NCBI GenBank assembly: GCA_964584805.1 | Contig: CAZPAY010000004.1 | Coordinates: forward strand, 84,421-148,420 | DNA length: 64,000 bases | Reading direction: 5' to 3' | From: JABHIE01 sp964584805 | GTDB lineage: Bacteria; Planctomycetota; UBA1135 | Shown here: positions 17,515 to 26,435 of the stretch, piece after piece | How positions within the stretch are numbered: position 1 is the stretch's first letter | How the letters are laid out: each line of letters begins with the position of its first letter | Made by a program: the position numbers and the translations under genes | Notes under the pieces: generated by a model | Database searches by the model: none | Told to the model about the DNA's origin: nothing | The model's input: the letters and a program-made list of their open reading frames with translations, nothing else

Positions 17515-19026
17515 ATGACGGCATCATCTGATATCCGCTTATTTCAGAATTGGGGTCGAATCGGCACTTTCCTTTCTGGTGCGTTGACCGTTTTGTTGGG
17601 TGTGGCAGTGGCTCGTTTTGTTGCTGAAGACGGCATCCGTGGAAGGATTTGGTCGATTACTTATTTTGGCGAAAATCCGCCGTTTGTGAATGACTTACCC
17701 TTTTTGTCAAGCATTGTGATTGGGCTTGTATTGTTGGTCTTTGTTTTTTCTATGTTGGCTTGGGTGTATCGTTCGGGTGGTGTTGACCGCCCTATTTTGG
17801 GTTTGCTTGCGATGTCTTTATTTGCGCATGCCATTCCGATGATTCACCTTTTCGCAATTTACCCGATTATTATCCTCCTTGTTATTCGGGGAATTCGTCG
17901 CCGGGAAGTCCCCTTTCCTGTGACCCCATTGATTTTCCCACTGGGTCTTTTCCTCATTGTTTATTCAACATCTGGCTTGCAAGTGGATCAATTCTTTGCT
18001 TTCCTTGCCACTTCAGTCGACCATGGCATGCAGATGTTTTTGGTCATCTTGTTGCCCGCCGTAATCCGGACGCGACGCCAGTTCGAGATTTTCTTCCACC
18101 TGCTTTTGTTGGTTGCATCCATTTCGGTTGGGGTTGAATTTTTACAAGAGCTGCTTTCATTCGTGTTGGGCATTCCTGTTACTTTTGGAACGGGGCCTGA
18201 CATCACCATGAAATTCCCGTTTGCAATTTTGCCACGAGTTTCTGGATTGATGACCAATCAAAATGCTCAGGCCAATGTGGTAGGTGGCATCGGGCTTGTT
18301 GCGCTCCTGTGGTCGTTGAAGCCACATTTGGCGATTTCGCGATCTCGTCGCGTGATGTATTTTTCGGTTTTCCTTCTTATGGGCATTGGCGTACTTCTTA
18401 CGACATCCCGCTCGGGTTGGCTGAGCTTTGGTATTGGCGTCATCCTGGTGCCTTTCTTGCGCTGGCCGAAAAAAATCCCCCTGTTTCTCCTTATCTTTGT
18501 GGCTCTTTTTACTCTTGGATGGTCGACCGGTTTTATCAAAGCCGTGGTCGACGAGGTGATGGGGCTGTCCTCCGCTTCGGCAGAGTTTCGCTGGAAAATT
18601 GATCACCTTGCCATTCAAGCCTGGGCGACTTCGCCTTGGTTTGGGCGAGGCTTGTTTGGCGTGGTTGATTATTTCAATCCTTTTCAGTTAAAGGTTCACA
18701 ATGCTTACTTGCAAATTCTTTCTTCCTTAGGGCTATTTGGCGTGGCCTCTTTCAGCCTTCTCGCTGGTATGTTGACTTACCGCATTCGAAAACGCTTGAG
18801 GGAATTAACGGACCCCTATGACCGAGATTTAATCATTGGTTATGTCCTCGTTATTTCGCTTACTGCCGTGCAGTGTTTGTTTACGATGTTTATGTGGGCA
18901 CCCTTCCTCTGGAGTTGTATTGCGATTCTGGAAACTCTTGTCATGATTACAGCTCGGCCTCGTAGTGAACCTGAGCCGACCGACTTGATATTCTTAGCAC
19001 CACAGAAACACCAACATGGCACTTGA
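17515..19026 (+). CDS. O-antigen ligase/polymerase-like membrane protein
   Basis: 503 residues with about 12 predicted membrane helices. The late region has the Wzy/WaaL hallmark: TTSRSGWLSFGIGV, then a large loop containing FRWKIDHLAIQAW and SPWFGRGLFGVVDYF, with the conserved VHNAYLQILSSLGLFG. These motifs occur in O-antigen ligases and polysaccharide polymerases, which join undecaprenyl-linked glycans in the periplasm. Which of the two activities applies cannot be decided by sequence alone. The ATG follows the preceding stop without a gap, and the end overlaps the Wzz-like gene by 11 bp, so it sits in a tightly packed operon with them. Confidence 0.8.
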   Translation: MTASSDIRLFQNWGRIGTFLSGALTVLLGVAVARFVAEDGIRGRIWSITYFGENPPFVNDLPFLSSIVIGLVLLVFVFSMLAWVYRSGGVDRPILGLLAMSLFAHAIPMIHLFAIYPIIILLVIRGIRRREVPFPVTPLIFPLGLFLIVYSTSGLQVDQFFAFLATSVDHGMQMFLVILLPAVIRTRRQFEIFFHLLLLVASISVGVEFLQELLSFVLGIPVTFGTGPDITMKFPFAILPRVSGLMTNQNAQANVVGGIGLVALLWSLKPHLAISRSRRVMYFSVFLLMGIGVLLTTSRSGWLSFGIGVILVPFLRWPKKIPLFLLIFVALFTLGWSTGFIKAVVDEVMGLSSASAEFRWKIDHLAIQAWATSPWFGRGLFGVVDYFNPFQLKVHNAYLQILSSLGLFGVASFSLLAGMLTYRIRKRLRELTDPYDRDLIIGYVLVISLTAVQCLFTMFMWAPFLWSCIAILETLVMITARPRSEPEPTDLIFLAPQKHQHGT

Positions 19027-20359
19027 TCGCGCATCTTCTGTTTTTGGCGCACTTTATCGGCGTCGTCTCACGATTCTTCTCACTTTAGCGGGTGCGGTTG
19101 GGGGAGGATTTTATTATGGGGCAACCATCCCGAAGCGATATGTCGCTTCCGCTGAGGTGCTTCTTCCCAATAATATGCCCAGGTTTTCCTTAACTTCTGA
19201 GAACATAAATATTCCAGAAGGCCCTGTGCTTCCTCTTTCTAGTGAAGATGTGCGTACAGGCATGATGGGGGTAATGGGCTCGGGCGCCATCCATGAGCGC
19301 GTGGCAGAACGCATGCCAGAGATTCCCTATTCATATATCAAAAAGAATGTCTCAGGAGATATCGACCGCCTCTCGCGTTTCGTTGTGATCGCACTTCACG
19401 AAGACCCGCAGGTGGCCGCTGACATCGCAAATGAATTTTCGACAGCCTTCGAAGAGATTGTTCAAGAGCAAGCAGAGCATGGACCTCGCATGTCATTAGC
19501 CGCTTTGCACGAAGAACTCCCTCTCGCAAATGTTGCAGTTGATGAAGTGCAGGCAGAAATGGTTTTGTCATTAGCCGAGATGGAACTTGTTGACCCCGAT
19601 TCCGAGATGAAAGACTTGCTCGGTGAAAGGAAGCGGATTGAAGCGATGCTTGAGACCAAAAAGTCGTCTCAACTTATTGCCGAGGCACAGAGGCCGGTCA
19701 TCGAAAAATTATTGGCTGAGCGCCCCGAATTTCAAGTTACGGCCCGCCAGTTTTCGCTGAATAGCTCCTACACTCAAGTCATCGCAAACATCGGTTCTTT
19801 GGCCGCTGATTTGGCCGTGAAGCGCCTGTCATTTCGCGATGACCATCCCGAGGTGCAAGGGCTTCTTGAGCGTCAGAAAGTTCTCGAAGAGCAAGCCCGA
19901 GTGAGTGTCGAGCGCATGGTTCATGCTTCTACCGCTGAATCTCTAGACCCCGAGGCATTGAGCATGCTTAGCCGCTTGGTTCAGATGGAAATTGCCAAAG
20001 CAAGCTACGAAGCTGAAAAGGTTGTTCTCGTTGCTCGACTTGATGAAGTTGCAAAGCAACTCCTCAAAATGCCTACTTATCAAGCGAAGCTGAGCGCAAT
20101 TCAAAGTCGCGCCAATCACTTGAAAACACATCGTGACCGCATCCGTATGCGCATATCCGAGCTCGAATTGCATTTGAAGCGCGGGATTAAGTTTACTTTC
20201 CGTGGGCCAAATTCTTATGCGACGGCTGCAACATCCAAAGAGATGCCAACGCTGGTTGCTCTCTATGCCACATGCGCATTTATGGGATTGGTCCTAGGTG
20301 TCATCTTGGCCCTCGCGAGTGAGTTATTCGCGGGCATGCGCCTGAAAAAGCCGTACTAA
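19016..20359 (+). CDS. Wzz-like chain-length determinant/polysaccharide co-polymerase
   Basis: 447 residues. One transmembrane helix near the N-terminus (ILLTLAGAVGGGFYYGATIP), a long periplasmic region rich in Glu/Leu/Ala heptads predicted as coiled coil (about 150-380), and a second helix at the end (LYATCAFMGLVLGVILALASEL). The opening VASAEVLLPN corresponds to the Wzz pattern following the first helix. There is no cytoplasmic tyrosine-kinase domain. Family members set the length of O-antigen or exopolysaccharide chains by interacting with the Wzy polymerase encoded just upstream, with which it overlaps by 11 bp. Confidence 0.8.
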   Translation: MALDRASSVFGALYRRRLTILLTLAGAVGGGFYYGATIPKRYVASAEVLLPNNMPRFSLTSENINIPEGPVLPLSSEDVRTGMMGVMGSGAIHERVAERMPEIPYSYIKKNVSGDIDRLSRFVVIALHEDPQVAADIANEFSTAFEEIVQEQAEHGPRMSLAALHEELPLANVAVDEVQAEMVLSLAEMELVDPDSEMKDLLGERKRIEAMLETKKSSQLIAEAQRPVIEKLLAERPEFQVTARQFSLNSSYTQVIANIGSLAADLAVKRLSFRDDHPEVQGLLERQKVLEEQARVSVERMVHASTAESLDPEALSMLSRLVQMEIAKASYEAEKVVLVARLDEVAKQLLKMPTYQAKLSAIQSRANHLKTHRDRIRMRISELELHLKRGIKFTFRGPNSYATAATSKEMPTLVALYATCAFMGLVLGVILALASELFAGMRLKKPY

Positions 20360-20363
20360 TCGC

Positions 20364-21809
20364 TCACTTAGGCTTAGCTTTGTGCTCTAGCCGAGTGCGA
20401 AAGTGCTTGGCGTAATCACGAGCCTCTGCCGTAAACCGTTTGCGTTTGAGCGCCGACTCGAGGGGCAAGGCGGAAGCCACAGCCCCAAAATAAGTTTGAG
20501 TGATTTCATCCTCCCACGAGCTTTCCTGCTGAACCTCTGCCAACAATCGTCCAAGGTCGCGCGCGGGGCGGGTTAATCGATCGCGGATGCCGTCTGCATC
20601 GACTAAAACGGGCCCACTCTCTGTCATCATGAAATTGGACGGCTTGGGGTCGCGGTTGCCTAAGCCTGCTCGGTGTGTGGCGGCCAGATGGCGCGCAATG
20701 GCAGTGAATTCACTGATTCGGGGCGCATGGCCCTTGACCAGAAGAGTGGTTAAGACCCCAGCCTCAGGTTGGGGAGACCATGCAATTGCTTGCGCAGCGG
20801 GGATGCCGTGGAGTTCTAATAGATAGAACATGCGGAAGCTGCGCCTTGCCTGCTGGCGCCCAATCATTGTTGCAGCTAGTCGAGACAGTCCCTGATTCGA
20901 CCACGACTTTTTGATTTGGTTGCCATAGCGTGTGACCTGGCTACGCCGACCCTTGGATAAAACGCAAGAGTTTGCACCCTCGCCTGAGGCTGGTTCTTTG
21001 ACCCGGGCATATGCACGGCGGATATGACCGCCTTCGCTGTGCGGCCGGAAGTCGGAGCATCTCCTTAAACACCGGTGGCTTCGTTTTCGCAGTTGCTCAT
21101 TTCGCATCAAGCGGGAAGACTCCAGGAGTTCGGACGGCGAACGCCCGCAAAGTGGAGCAGCGCTGGCGGCTAGAGCACGGGCAGCGGGGCCGTCGTCGGT
21201 CAAAGTGGCAAGGAGGCGCAGGAAGAGTAAGTGGCGAGCCACAGCGGGGACGGGCGCATCGCTGCGTATTGCGTGCCCAAAATCGAGAGGAATGAGGCTA
21301 CTTTGATTCGGCTGAAACAAGAAATCTGTTGCAGAAGGGTCAAAATCAATCCAGCCTGCATCTAGGAAAGACTTAAGGCTATTGGCGGCGATCTGTGCGG
21401 TTTCTTCAGGAGACCGTTCAAGAGAAAAAGCCAAAGTCGGCGCTTCAATCCAAGACCGAGTGAGAAAAGTTAAGTTAGCATTGACACATTCGGAGTGAAA
21501 TTCCGAAAGAGTGGGGTCTGCTTGCCCCGTACACCAATCGGCTACGAGCTCTCTTTCGCGGGTGGCGGCACTTGCGCGAAAGGAATTGCGTAGCGCATTG
21601 ACTTTGCGATTGGGGTGAAAGATTTTTAACACCCAAGCCCCAGTGGGCAGAATGACGCGCAAGACCGTCCGCTGGGGAGAGAGTCGCAACACTTTAGTGG
21701 AATCTTTTTGTGCGGCCTGCCACAGCTCACAGATGTGAGGATTTTTCCAGGTGTGAGCCTCCAAAAGGTTGCTCACTTTCCCAAAATTGTCGCGCAAGAG
21801 TTCGCTCAC
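20364..21809 (-). CDS. Double kinase-domain protein, WaaP/Kdo-kinase-like
   Basis: 481 residues from a GTG start. Two protein-kinase-like folds appear in tandem. The first (about 40-235) has VLKIF with Lys62, a following Glu-rich helix (RERELVADW), WIDFDPSATDFLF in place of the catalytic loop, and PLDFGHA (a DFG equivalent). The second (about 285-470) has IKKSW, then the catalytic-loop-like GNRDPKPSNFMM (Asp387, Asn392, but Asn replacing the usual His) and VLVDADGI. This pattern fits the lipopolysaccharide kinase group that phosphorylates heptose or Kdo in the LPS core. The first lobe lacks the loop Asn and may be regulatory. It diverges from lptF over about 70 bp, supporting an envelope role. 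Confidence 0.7.
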   Translation of the reverse strand: MSELLRDNFGKVSNLLEAHTWKNPHICELWQAAQKDSTKVLRLSPQRTVLRVILPTGAWVLKIFHPNRKVNALRNSFRASAATRERELVADWCTGQADPTLSEFHSECVNANLTFLTRSWIEAPTLAFSLERSPEETAQIAANSLKSFLDAGWIDFDPSATDFLFQPNQSSLIPLDFGHAIRSDAPVPAVARHLLFLRLLATLTDDGPAARALAASAAPLCGRSPSELLESSRLMRNEQLRKRSHRCLRRCSDFRPHSEGGHIRRAYARVKEPASGEGANSCVLSKGRRSQVTRYGNQIKKSWSNQGLSRLAATMIGRQQARRSFRMFYLLELHGIPAAQAIAWSPQPEAGVLTTLLVKGHAPRISEFTAIARHLAATHRAGLGNRDPKPSNFMMTESGPVLVDADGIRDRLTRPARDLGRLLAEVQQESSWEDEITQTYFGAVASALPLESALKRKRFTAEARDYAKHFRTRLEHKAKPK

Positions 21810-21881
21810 CTCAACAGTTTAAAGCATCGCCACCAGAGTCGTGCTGGACTCAAACCTCTCAAGCAAGGACAATCCACACCC

Positions 21882-23000
21882 GTGCTTACCGAGCGCTCCT
21901 ACTTCCGTGAAATCGTTCAGCACTTGCTGTTCGTCCTTCTCGGCGTTGTTTTTCTCGTGGCGCTTGGCGCGGTAGTGCGTGCATCAGCGACGAGTCAGGG
22001 TGCTCCCATATGGGTGTCATTGAGCTTAATCCCCCTGATGGTGGGTAATGCCTTGCCCTATTTCTTTCCGATGGCTTTATTGACGGCCATCATTTTGACC
22101 TACGGGCGGATGGCAAGCGACGGCGAATTCGTGGCAATGTTAGCTGCTGGTCAAGCACCGATTCGGCTGCTGCGTCCCGCGCTTTTGGCCGGAGTCTTGA
22201 TGATGTGCGTCGCCTATCCTTTGACAAGCATGGTCGTGCCTGAAATCTACGGCAAGATGCGCGACATCATGCGGCGCACTGATTTGGCTGCTCTCGAAAA
22301 CACAAATCCGGCCTCAAACAGCATGCATTTTCGGGGCCTTGACCTCACTTGGACCGACCGTAACCCTGACGGTGCCTTCCTTGATGTCGTCCTGTTTTTG
22401 CGCTCCCCTGGGAAAGTAAGTTCACAAGGTAAAAGGGGGCCAGCGGAATTGTTGCGCGTGCGTGCTGACCGCGCTTCGATGGAGTTTGTTGACGGGGAGT
22501 TGATTTTTTCGCTAGATGGAATGCGCACTTGGTCTGAGCGTCAGGCTGAGCAAGGGGGTAGTGGCTGGACGGTCGCGGCGCCCAACCGCACTTATATGCG
22601 CGTCGATGTGCAGCAGCTGGGCAATCGCCTTCCGCCCGTCGCCTTTGTGAAAAACAGGTCTTCCTCTGAAATCCGGCGCAATATTGCTGAAGATGAAACC
22701 CTCACGCCTTCTGAATTAGAGGAATATCGATTTGTCCTTTGGGAACGAATCGCGCAGGCCATTAGCTTTTTACCTATCGCACTTGTGGGGGGGCTCCTTG
22801 GATGGTGGCTCCGCAAAGCAGGGTTTTTAAGTGGCTTCGCCGCGGGCTTGGGTGTGCTGACTGTGGTGTTTTACCCACTCTATTATTTAGGGCGCGCGCA
22901 GGTTGATGCGGGCACAATTTCAGCAGTCATTGGCGCTTTTCTACCGGTGATTGGCCTTGCGCCTTTATTGTGGTTCTTAATGAGTCGGAGGTCATCCTGA
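21882..23000 (+). CDS. lptF: LptF/LptG-family permease, first copy
   Basis: About 372 residues from a GTG at 21882 that begins MLTERSYFREI; a longer in-frame extension to 21708 overlaps the divergent kinase gene and has no homology signal. YjgP/YjgQ architecture: three N-terminal helices, a periplasmic beta-rich domain (about 130-260) and three C-terminal helices. The family helix PYFFPMALLTAIILTYGRMASDGEFVAMLAAG is clear. LptF and LptG form the inner-membrane part of the LptB2FG transporter that extracts LPS and feeds it to LptC/A/D. It overlaps lptG by one base (TGATG). lptB and lptC are not in the window. Which copy is F and which is G is assigned by order only. Confidence 0.85.
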   Translation: MLTERSYFREIVQHLLFVLLGVVFLVALGAVVRASATSQGAPIWVSLSLIPLMVGNALPYFFPMALLTAIILTYGRMASDGEFVAMLAAGQAPIRLLRPALLAGVLMMCVAYPLTSMVVPEIYGKMRDIMRRTDLAALENTNPASNSMHFRGLDLTWTDRNPDGAFLDVVLFLRSPGKVSSQGKRGPAELLRVRADRASMEFVDGELIFSLDGMRTWSERQAEQGGSGWTVAAPNRTYMRVDVQQLGNRLPPVAFVKNRSSSEIRRNIAEDETLTPSELEEYRFVLWERIAQAISFLPIALVGGLLGWWLRKAGFLSGFAAGLGVLTVVFYPLYYLGRAQVDAGTISAVIGAFLPVIGLAPLLWFLMSRRSS

Positions 23001-24061
23001 TGCGCTTACCCCTTTATGACCGCTATATCTTGCGCGCTTTCTTGGCTCATTGGGTCGTGGTGGCTACCGCTTTTTTGTGTTTGTTTACAGGGCTAGATGT
23101 CCTCGCCAAGAGTGATGAATTTGTTGCTGCGGCCGAGCACTTTGGTGAAGCACAGGCTGAGGCTTTTCGCTACTACCTTTTGAGTTTACCTTTCTTGCTT
23201 TTTCAATTTGCTCCATACATTACTTTGCTCGCCGGGCTTGGCGCGGTCTTGCAGCTGCAAAAGCGTAACGAGTGGCTTCCGGCTCTAACTGGCGGCCGTT
23301 CATCGTGGCGTGCTTTTTTGCCGATGTTTTTGGCGGCTGGCATTTTGGCAGCTGGTGTTTTTTCTTTGCGCGAGGCTTTTATCCCTCACTATGGCGCAGA
23401 TCGTGTAGCTCTTGCAGCCCGTCTCTTTCAGCAAAAAGACTGGCAGCCGCGTGATCTTTGGGCGCGTGGTGAATTGGGTGAGAGGCTTCATGCTTTCCGT
23501 TTTCGACCTTCTCCCACGCCCCGATTACTTGGGCTGGAGGTTTACGGCCCCATTGGTTCAGGAGACAGTTTGCTGAAAGCATCCGTGGCGACCTGGGATG
23601 GCAATAAGTGGATTCTCGATGATGGCATCCTCTCTTCGATTAAAGGCGAGCAAGTCATCGATGAGTGGGTCGCATTGGCTTTGCACCCTCAAGATTTAGC
23701 TCGAGCCTGGTTTATGCAAAATGAGCCGCTCGAGTTGGCTGTTCAAGATTATGCGGCCATCCGCTTGGTAGAGCCTGGGCATCGATTAGCTGCGACTTTG
23801 TATTGGGGCGGACTGATGGCACCGTGGCTGCATTGGGTTCTCCTGATGCTGGGCCTCCCTTTTGCTCTCCGATTCGACCGTCGTAGCTCGGTTGAAGGAA
23901 TCGCGGTTGGCCTTGGTCTTTGTGCTTTGTATTTCGTCTTTGAGTTCATCCTGCGTGATTTAGGCGGGCGGGGCTTGCTCTCACCCGTTTTGGCCGGATT
24001 GTTGCCCGTTCTGTTTTTTGCTGCTTTGAGCCTACGCGTGCAACGACATTTGCCGACTTAG
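23000..24061 (+). CDS. lptG: LptF/LptG-family permease, second copy
   Basis: 353 residues from the ATG at 23000 overlapping the upstream stop by one base. It has the same six-helix plus periplasmic domain layout as its neighbour. The first helix begins LYDRYILRAFLAHWVVV, a form close to LptG N-termini, and the family segment is LPFLLFQFAPYITLLAGLGAVLQLQKRNEWLPALTGG, with some divergence. It works with LptF and LptB to transport LPS from the inner membrane. The pair lies next to the polysaccharide cluster and the WaaP-like gene, making this a combined LPS/EPS region. Confidence 0.83.
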   Translation: MRLPLYDRYILRAFLAHWVVVATAFLCLFTGLDVLAKSDEFVAAAEHFGEAQAEAFRYYLLSLPFLLFQFAPYITLLAGLGAVLQLQKRNEWLPALTGGRSSWRAFLPMFLAAGILAAGVFSLREAFIPHYGADRVALAARLFQQKDWQPRDLWARGELGERLHAFRFRPSPTPRLLGLEVYGPIGSGDSLLKASVATWDGNKWILDDGILSSIKGEQVIDEWVALALHPQDLARAWFMQNEPLELAVQDYAAIRLVEPGHRLAATLYWGGLMAPWLHWVLLMLGLPFALRFDRRSSVEGIAVGLGLCALYFVFEFILRDLGGRGLLSPVLAGLLPVLFFAALSLRVQRHLPT

Positions 24062-24163
24062 CCTTGGCTCATTTGGGCTGAGTTGCTCCTTATTTTGCCT
24101 ATACGCTCGCTTCCCTAGACATGGGTGCAAGAAATAGCGTGCCGAAGGCGTCACAATACGACC

Positions 24164-25390
24164 ATGCGCGGCCCGCTCCTCCTCTGCCTACTTGCTTTGG
24201 CTTCTTGCCAAAGCGTGGAATCTGTTGCACGGGGTGACCGTGCTTATCGTCAAGGTCAGTTTCACCAAGCCCTTGAGGCTTACGAATCTGCGGGTGATCC
24301 TGCTGTTGATGCTGAATTGGCGAGCCGTATCTCCCGAGCAAAGTTTGCGCTCCTCGTCGATGGCGCACGCGACTTGCTGCATCACAATGACCCCGTGGCT
24401 GCCCGCAAGGTGTCTTTGGCCGCTCTGAAACAGCGTCCGAATGATGCGTCTGCTCTTGAAATACTTTCCCGCTCGACTTCAAAGATGGCAGAAATAGAAC
24501 TTGCTGTTGGGGAAGAGTTCATGGCGAATGAGCGGTACCCTCAAGCTGCCGCTAGTTTTGAGCGCGCCTTGGGCTGGCTGCCGGAAAGCAAGGCGGCGCA
24601 AGATGGGCTCGCTAGAGCAGAGGTTGCCTTCCAAAGTGAGTTAGAAAAAGGCGAGGCCATTTATTTTGAAGGCCTCGATCAAATCCGTCTCGAAAAACCA
24701 ATTCAAGCTTTCACAACTTTGCAGCACGCCACACTTTTCTTGGGTGATGAAAGCCGCGCAAAAGGGCAGCTCGATAAGTTGGCAAAACAGATGGGTGAAG
24801 CCAGCCGAGAACGAGGTATGGCTCTACTTGAGCAGGGTCGTATTGGTGAGGCTTGGCTCGCACTCTGGGATGCTGAGCGTTTCCAGCCCGGTGATACCAA
24901 AACGCTTGAGTGGTTGGGCTCTCTTGAGCAACACATCGCGGTGGAAGACTTGCTACTGCAAGCAGACATTGCCGTCCGCGGCTCACAGCTCGAAGCTGTA
25001 GGTGACTTGCTTGAAAAAGTTGAAGTTAAAGCCCTAAACATGGAGGCCGCACTCATCCAGCCCCGGATGGACGCTCTTCAGTCGTCTGCTGCCGAGAAGC
25101 AGGCCCAGCTTGATTACCGCTTGGCCCGCGCGCTTGAAATGGATCAGCAATTGGTGCGAGCTCAAGGCTTATACACCAAGTTGACTCAGCTCCCTGGTTT
25201 TCAAGATGTGGTCGTGCGCCAAGCGCTGATAAAGGCAACCTTGGATCGAGCGAGCAGTCTTTACGCTGCGGGTTTTGCCGCTGAAAGTGCCGAGGACTTT
25301 GGCACCGCGCTTCGACTCTACGCAGAGGTGATGACTCTTGTCATCGACTACAAAGACACGGGTGCGCGTTTAAAAGGGCTCGCGGAATAA
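24164..25390 (+). CDS. TPR-repeat lipoprotein
   Basis: 408 residues from the ATG at 24164; an in-frame upstream ATG at 24125 would place a charged tail before the signal sequence. Lipoprotein signal with lipobox LASC. The body is all-helical, with repeated 34-residue units recognisable as TPRs, for example GDRAYRQGQFHQALEAYESAG, EEFMANERYPQAAASFERALGWLPESKAAQDGLARAE and GMALLEQGRIGEAWLALWDAERFQPGD. These form protein-binding scaffolds, here probably on the periplasmic face of the outer or inner membrane. The partner is unknown. It is about 100 bp downstream of lptG and may be a separate transcription unit. Confidence 0.8.
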   Translation: MRGPLLLCLLALASCQSVESVARGDRAYRQGQFHQALEAYESAGDPAVDAELASRISRAKFALLVDGARDLLHHNDPVAARKVSLAALKQRPNDASALEILSRSTSKMAEIELAVGEEFMANERYPQAAASFERALGWLPESKAAQDGLARAEVAFQSELEKGEAIYFEGLDQIRLEKPIQAFTTLQHATLFLGDESRAKGQLDKLAKQMGEASRERGMALLEQGRIGEAWLALWDAERFQPGDTKTLEWLGSLEQHIAVEDLLLQADIAVRGSQLEAVGDLLEKVEVKALNMEAALIQPRMDALQSSAAEKQAQLDYRLARALEMDQQLVRAQGLYTKLTQLPGFQDVVVRQALIKATLDRASSLYAAGFAAESAEDFGTALRLYAEVMTLVIDYKDTGARLKGLAE

Positions 25391-25425
25391 GCACGCGGGC
25401 GTTGCGTGGGTTGCGCTAGGTCAGG

Positions 25426-25501
25426 TGGTGGAGACGAAGGGGATCGAACCCTCGACCTCCGCATTGCGAACGCGGTACTCTACCAGTTGAGCTACGTCCC
25501 C
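25426..25501 (-). tRNA. tRNA-Ala (anticodon CGC)
   Basis: A 76-base cloverleaf on the minus strand including an encoded CCA end. The acceptor stem GGGGACG pairs with CGTCTCC, and the anticodon loop TTCGCAA on a CCGCG/TGCGG stem gives CGC, reading GCG (Ala). The T arm GAGGG-TTCGATC-CCCTT is standard. A G3-U70 wobble, the alanine identity element, is present in the acceptor stem, which agrees with the anticodon. The D arm starts with GCTC and ends GAGT. Confidence 0.95.
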
Positions 25502-25545
25502 ACTTTCTGAACACCCTCTCGGGTGAGGGCGCATAGGATACTGAC

Positions 25546-26355
25546 ATGCCTGTTTCTTCTCAAGTTGCCGCACTTCCTTTTGACGTCCGTCCAGGCGAGG
25601 TGGGGGCAAATCTCGCTACGGTGCAATCTGGTTTGCGCGAGGCCGCGGCCCAAGGGGCGCAGTTGCTTGTCTTGCCCGAGAAATGGACGACATCCTTTAT
25701 GCCGAGTTACTCGGATTCCATTTTGATCGAGAGCGAAGAAGCTCTGCAGGTTTTGCATGCCGAGGCCGAGTCGTTGGGCGTTTGCGTCATTGGCTCGGCG
25801 CCGACCGCCGCCGCTTCGGGCAAACCGTTTAATGAAATCCACTACTTAGGCGCGGGCGGTTTGCGTCGACCTTATCGCAAGCGCATTTTGTTTTCACCCA
25901 CAGGCGAGGGGCGTCAAGTACAGCGTGGCGACACTTTGCCCGTCACTTTGGATACTCCAGTTGGCCGTGTCTGTGCGGTGGTTTGTTATGACTTGCGATT
26001 CCCTGAGGTGACGCGTGAAGCGTTTTATCAGGGGGCTGATTTGCTCGTGGTGCCGGCGCAATGGCCGCATCCCCGCACCGAGGTCTTCGACCTTTTGGCA
26101 TGCGCTCGGGCTTGCGAAAATCAAATGTGGCTTTTGGCATGCAATCGAGCGGGTGTCGCGGGCCTAGATGGAAAACATTTGATGGAATTCCCTGGGGCGG
26201 CGAGCTTGATCGACCCGATGGGGGTGCCCGCGGCCGAGACTACTGAGGGCAAGTTGCTTATGGGAGAAGTCGATTTTGCCCAAACGGTAAGCGTCCGCAA
26301 AAAAGTGCCCTGTGCACGAGATTTAAAGATGGCGGGGCTGTGGCCAGACGGTTGA
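25546..26355 (+). CDS. Carbon-nitrogen hydrolase (nitrilase family, omega-amidase-like)
   Basis: 269 residues, cytoplasmic. The catalytic Glu-Lys-Cys triad is visible: LPEKWTT (Glu), RRPYRKRILF (Lys in the YRK motif) and VCAVVCYDLRFPEV (Cys). Later family motifs are PAQWPHPRTEVFDLLACARACENQ and the GAASLIDPMG segment. This set is typical of the Nit2/omega-amidase branch, which hydrolyses alpha-ketoglutaramate and alpha-ketosuccinamate or repairs deaminated glutathione; the substrate is inferred at family level only. It lies 45 bp after the tRNA-Ala gene on the opposite strand. Confidence 0.87.
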   Translation: MPVSSQVAALPFDVRPGEVGANLATVQSGLREAAAQGAQLLVLPEKWTTSFMPSYSDSILIESEEALQVLHAEAESLGVCVIGSAPTAAASGKPFNEIHYLGAGGLRRPYRKRILFSPTGEGRQVQRGDTLPVTLDTPVGRVCAVVCYDLRFPEVTREAFYQGADLLVVPAQWPHPRTEVFDLLACARACENQMWLLACNRAGVAGLDGKHLMEFPGAASLIDPMGVPAAETTEGKLLMGEVDFAQTVSVRKKVPCARDLKMAGLWPDG

Positions 26356-26372
26356 GGGTTTATAGAATGTAC

Positions 26373-26406
26373 GGCCTCATTGTTGCTTAAAGCCGCAACT
26401 GAGGCC
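26373..26406. other. Hairpin between nitrilase and thiolase genes
   Basis: GGCCTCA (26373-26379) pairs perfectly with TGAGGCC (26400-26406), and inside it TTGC (26383-26386) pairs with GCAA (26395-26398). No T-run follows on the plus strand, so it is not a standard intrinsic terminator. It may be a weak terminator of the upstream gene or a 5' leader structure of the thiolase gene 30 bp downstream. Confidence 0.4.
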
Positions 26407-26435
26407 GACGCCCCTCCCTCTTTACCCTGAAAAAC

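Noticed and set aside
21708..21881. N-terminal extension of the lptF frame
   Set aside because: It overlaps the start of the divergent kinase gene and shows no family similarity; the GTG at 21882 directly precedes the conserved sequence.
24062..24163. Weak stem after lptG (CTCA...TGAG) as terminator
   Set aside because: The stem is short and no T-run follows.
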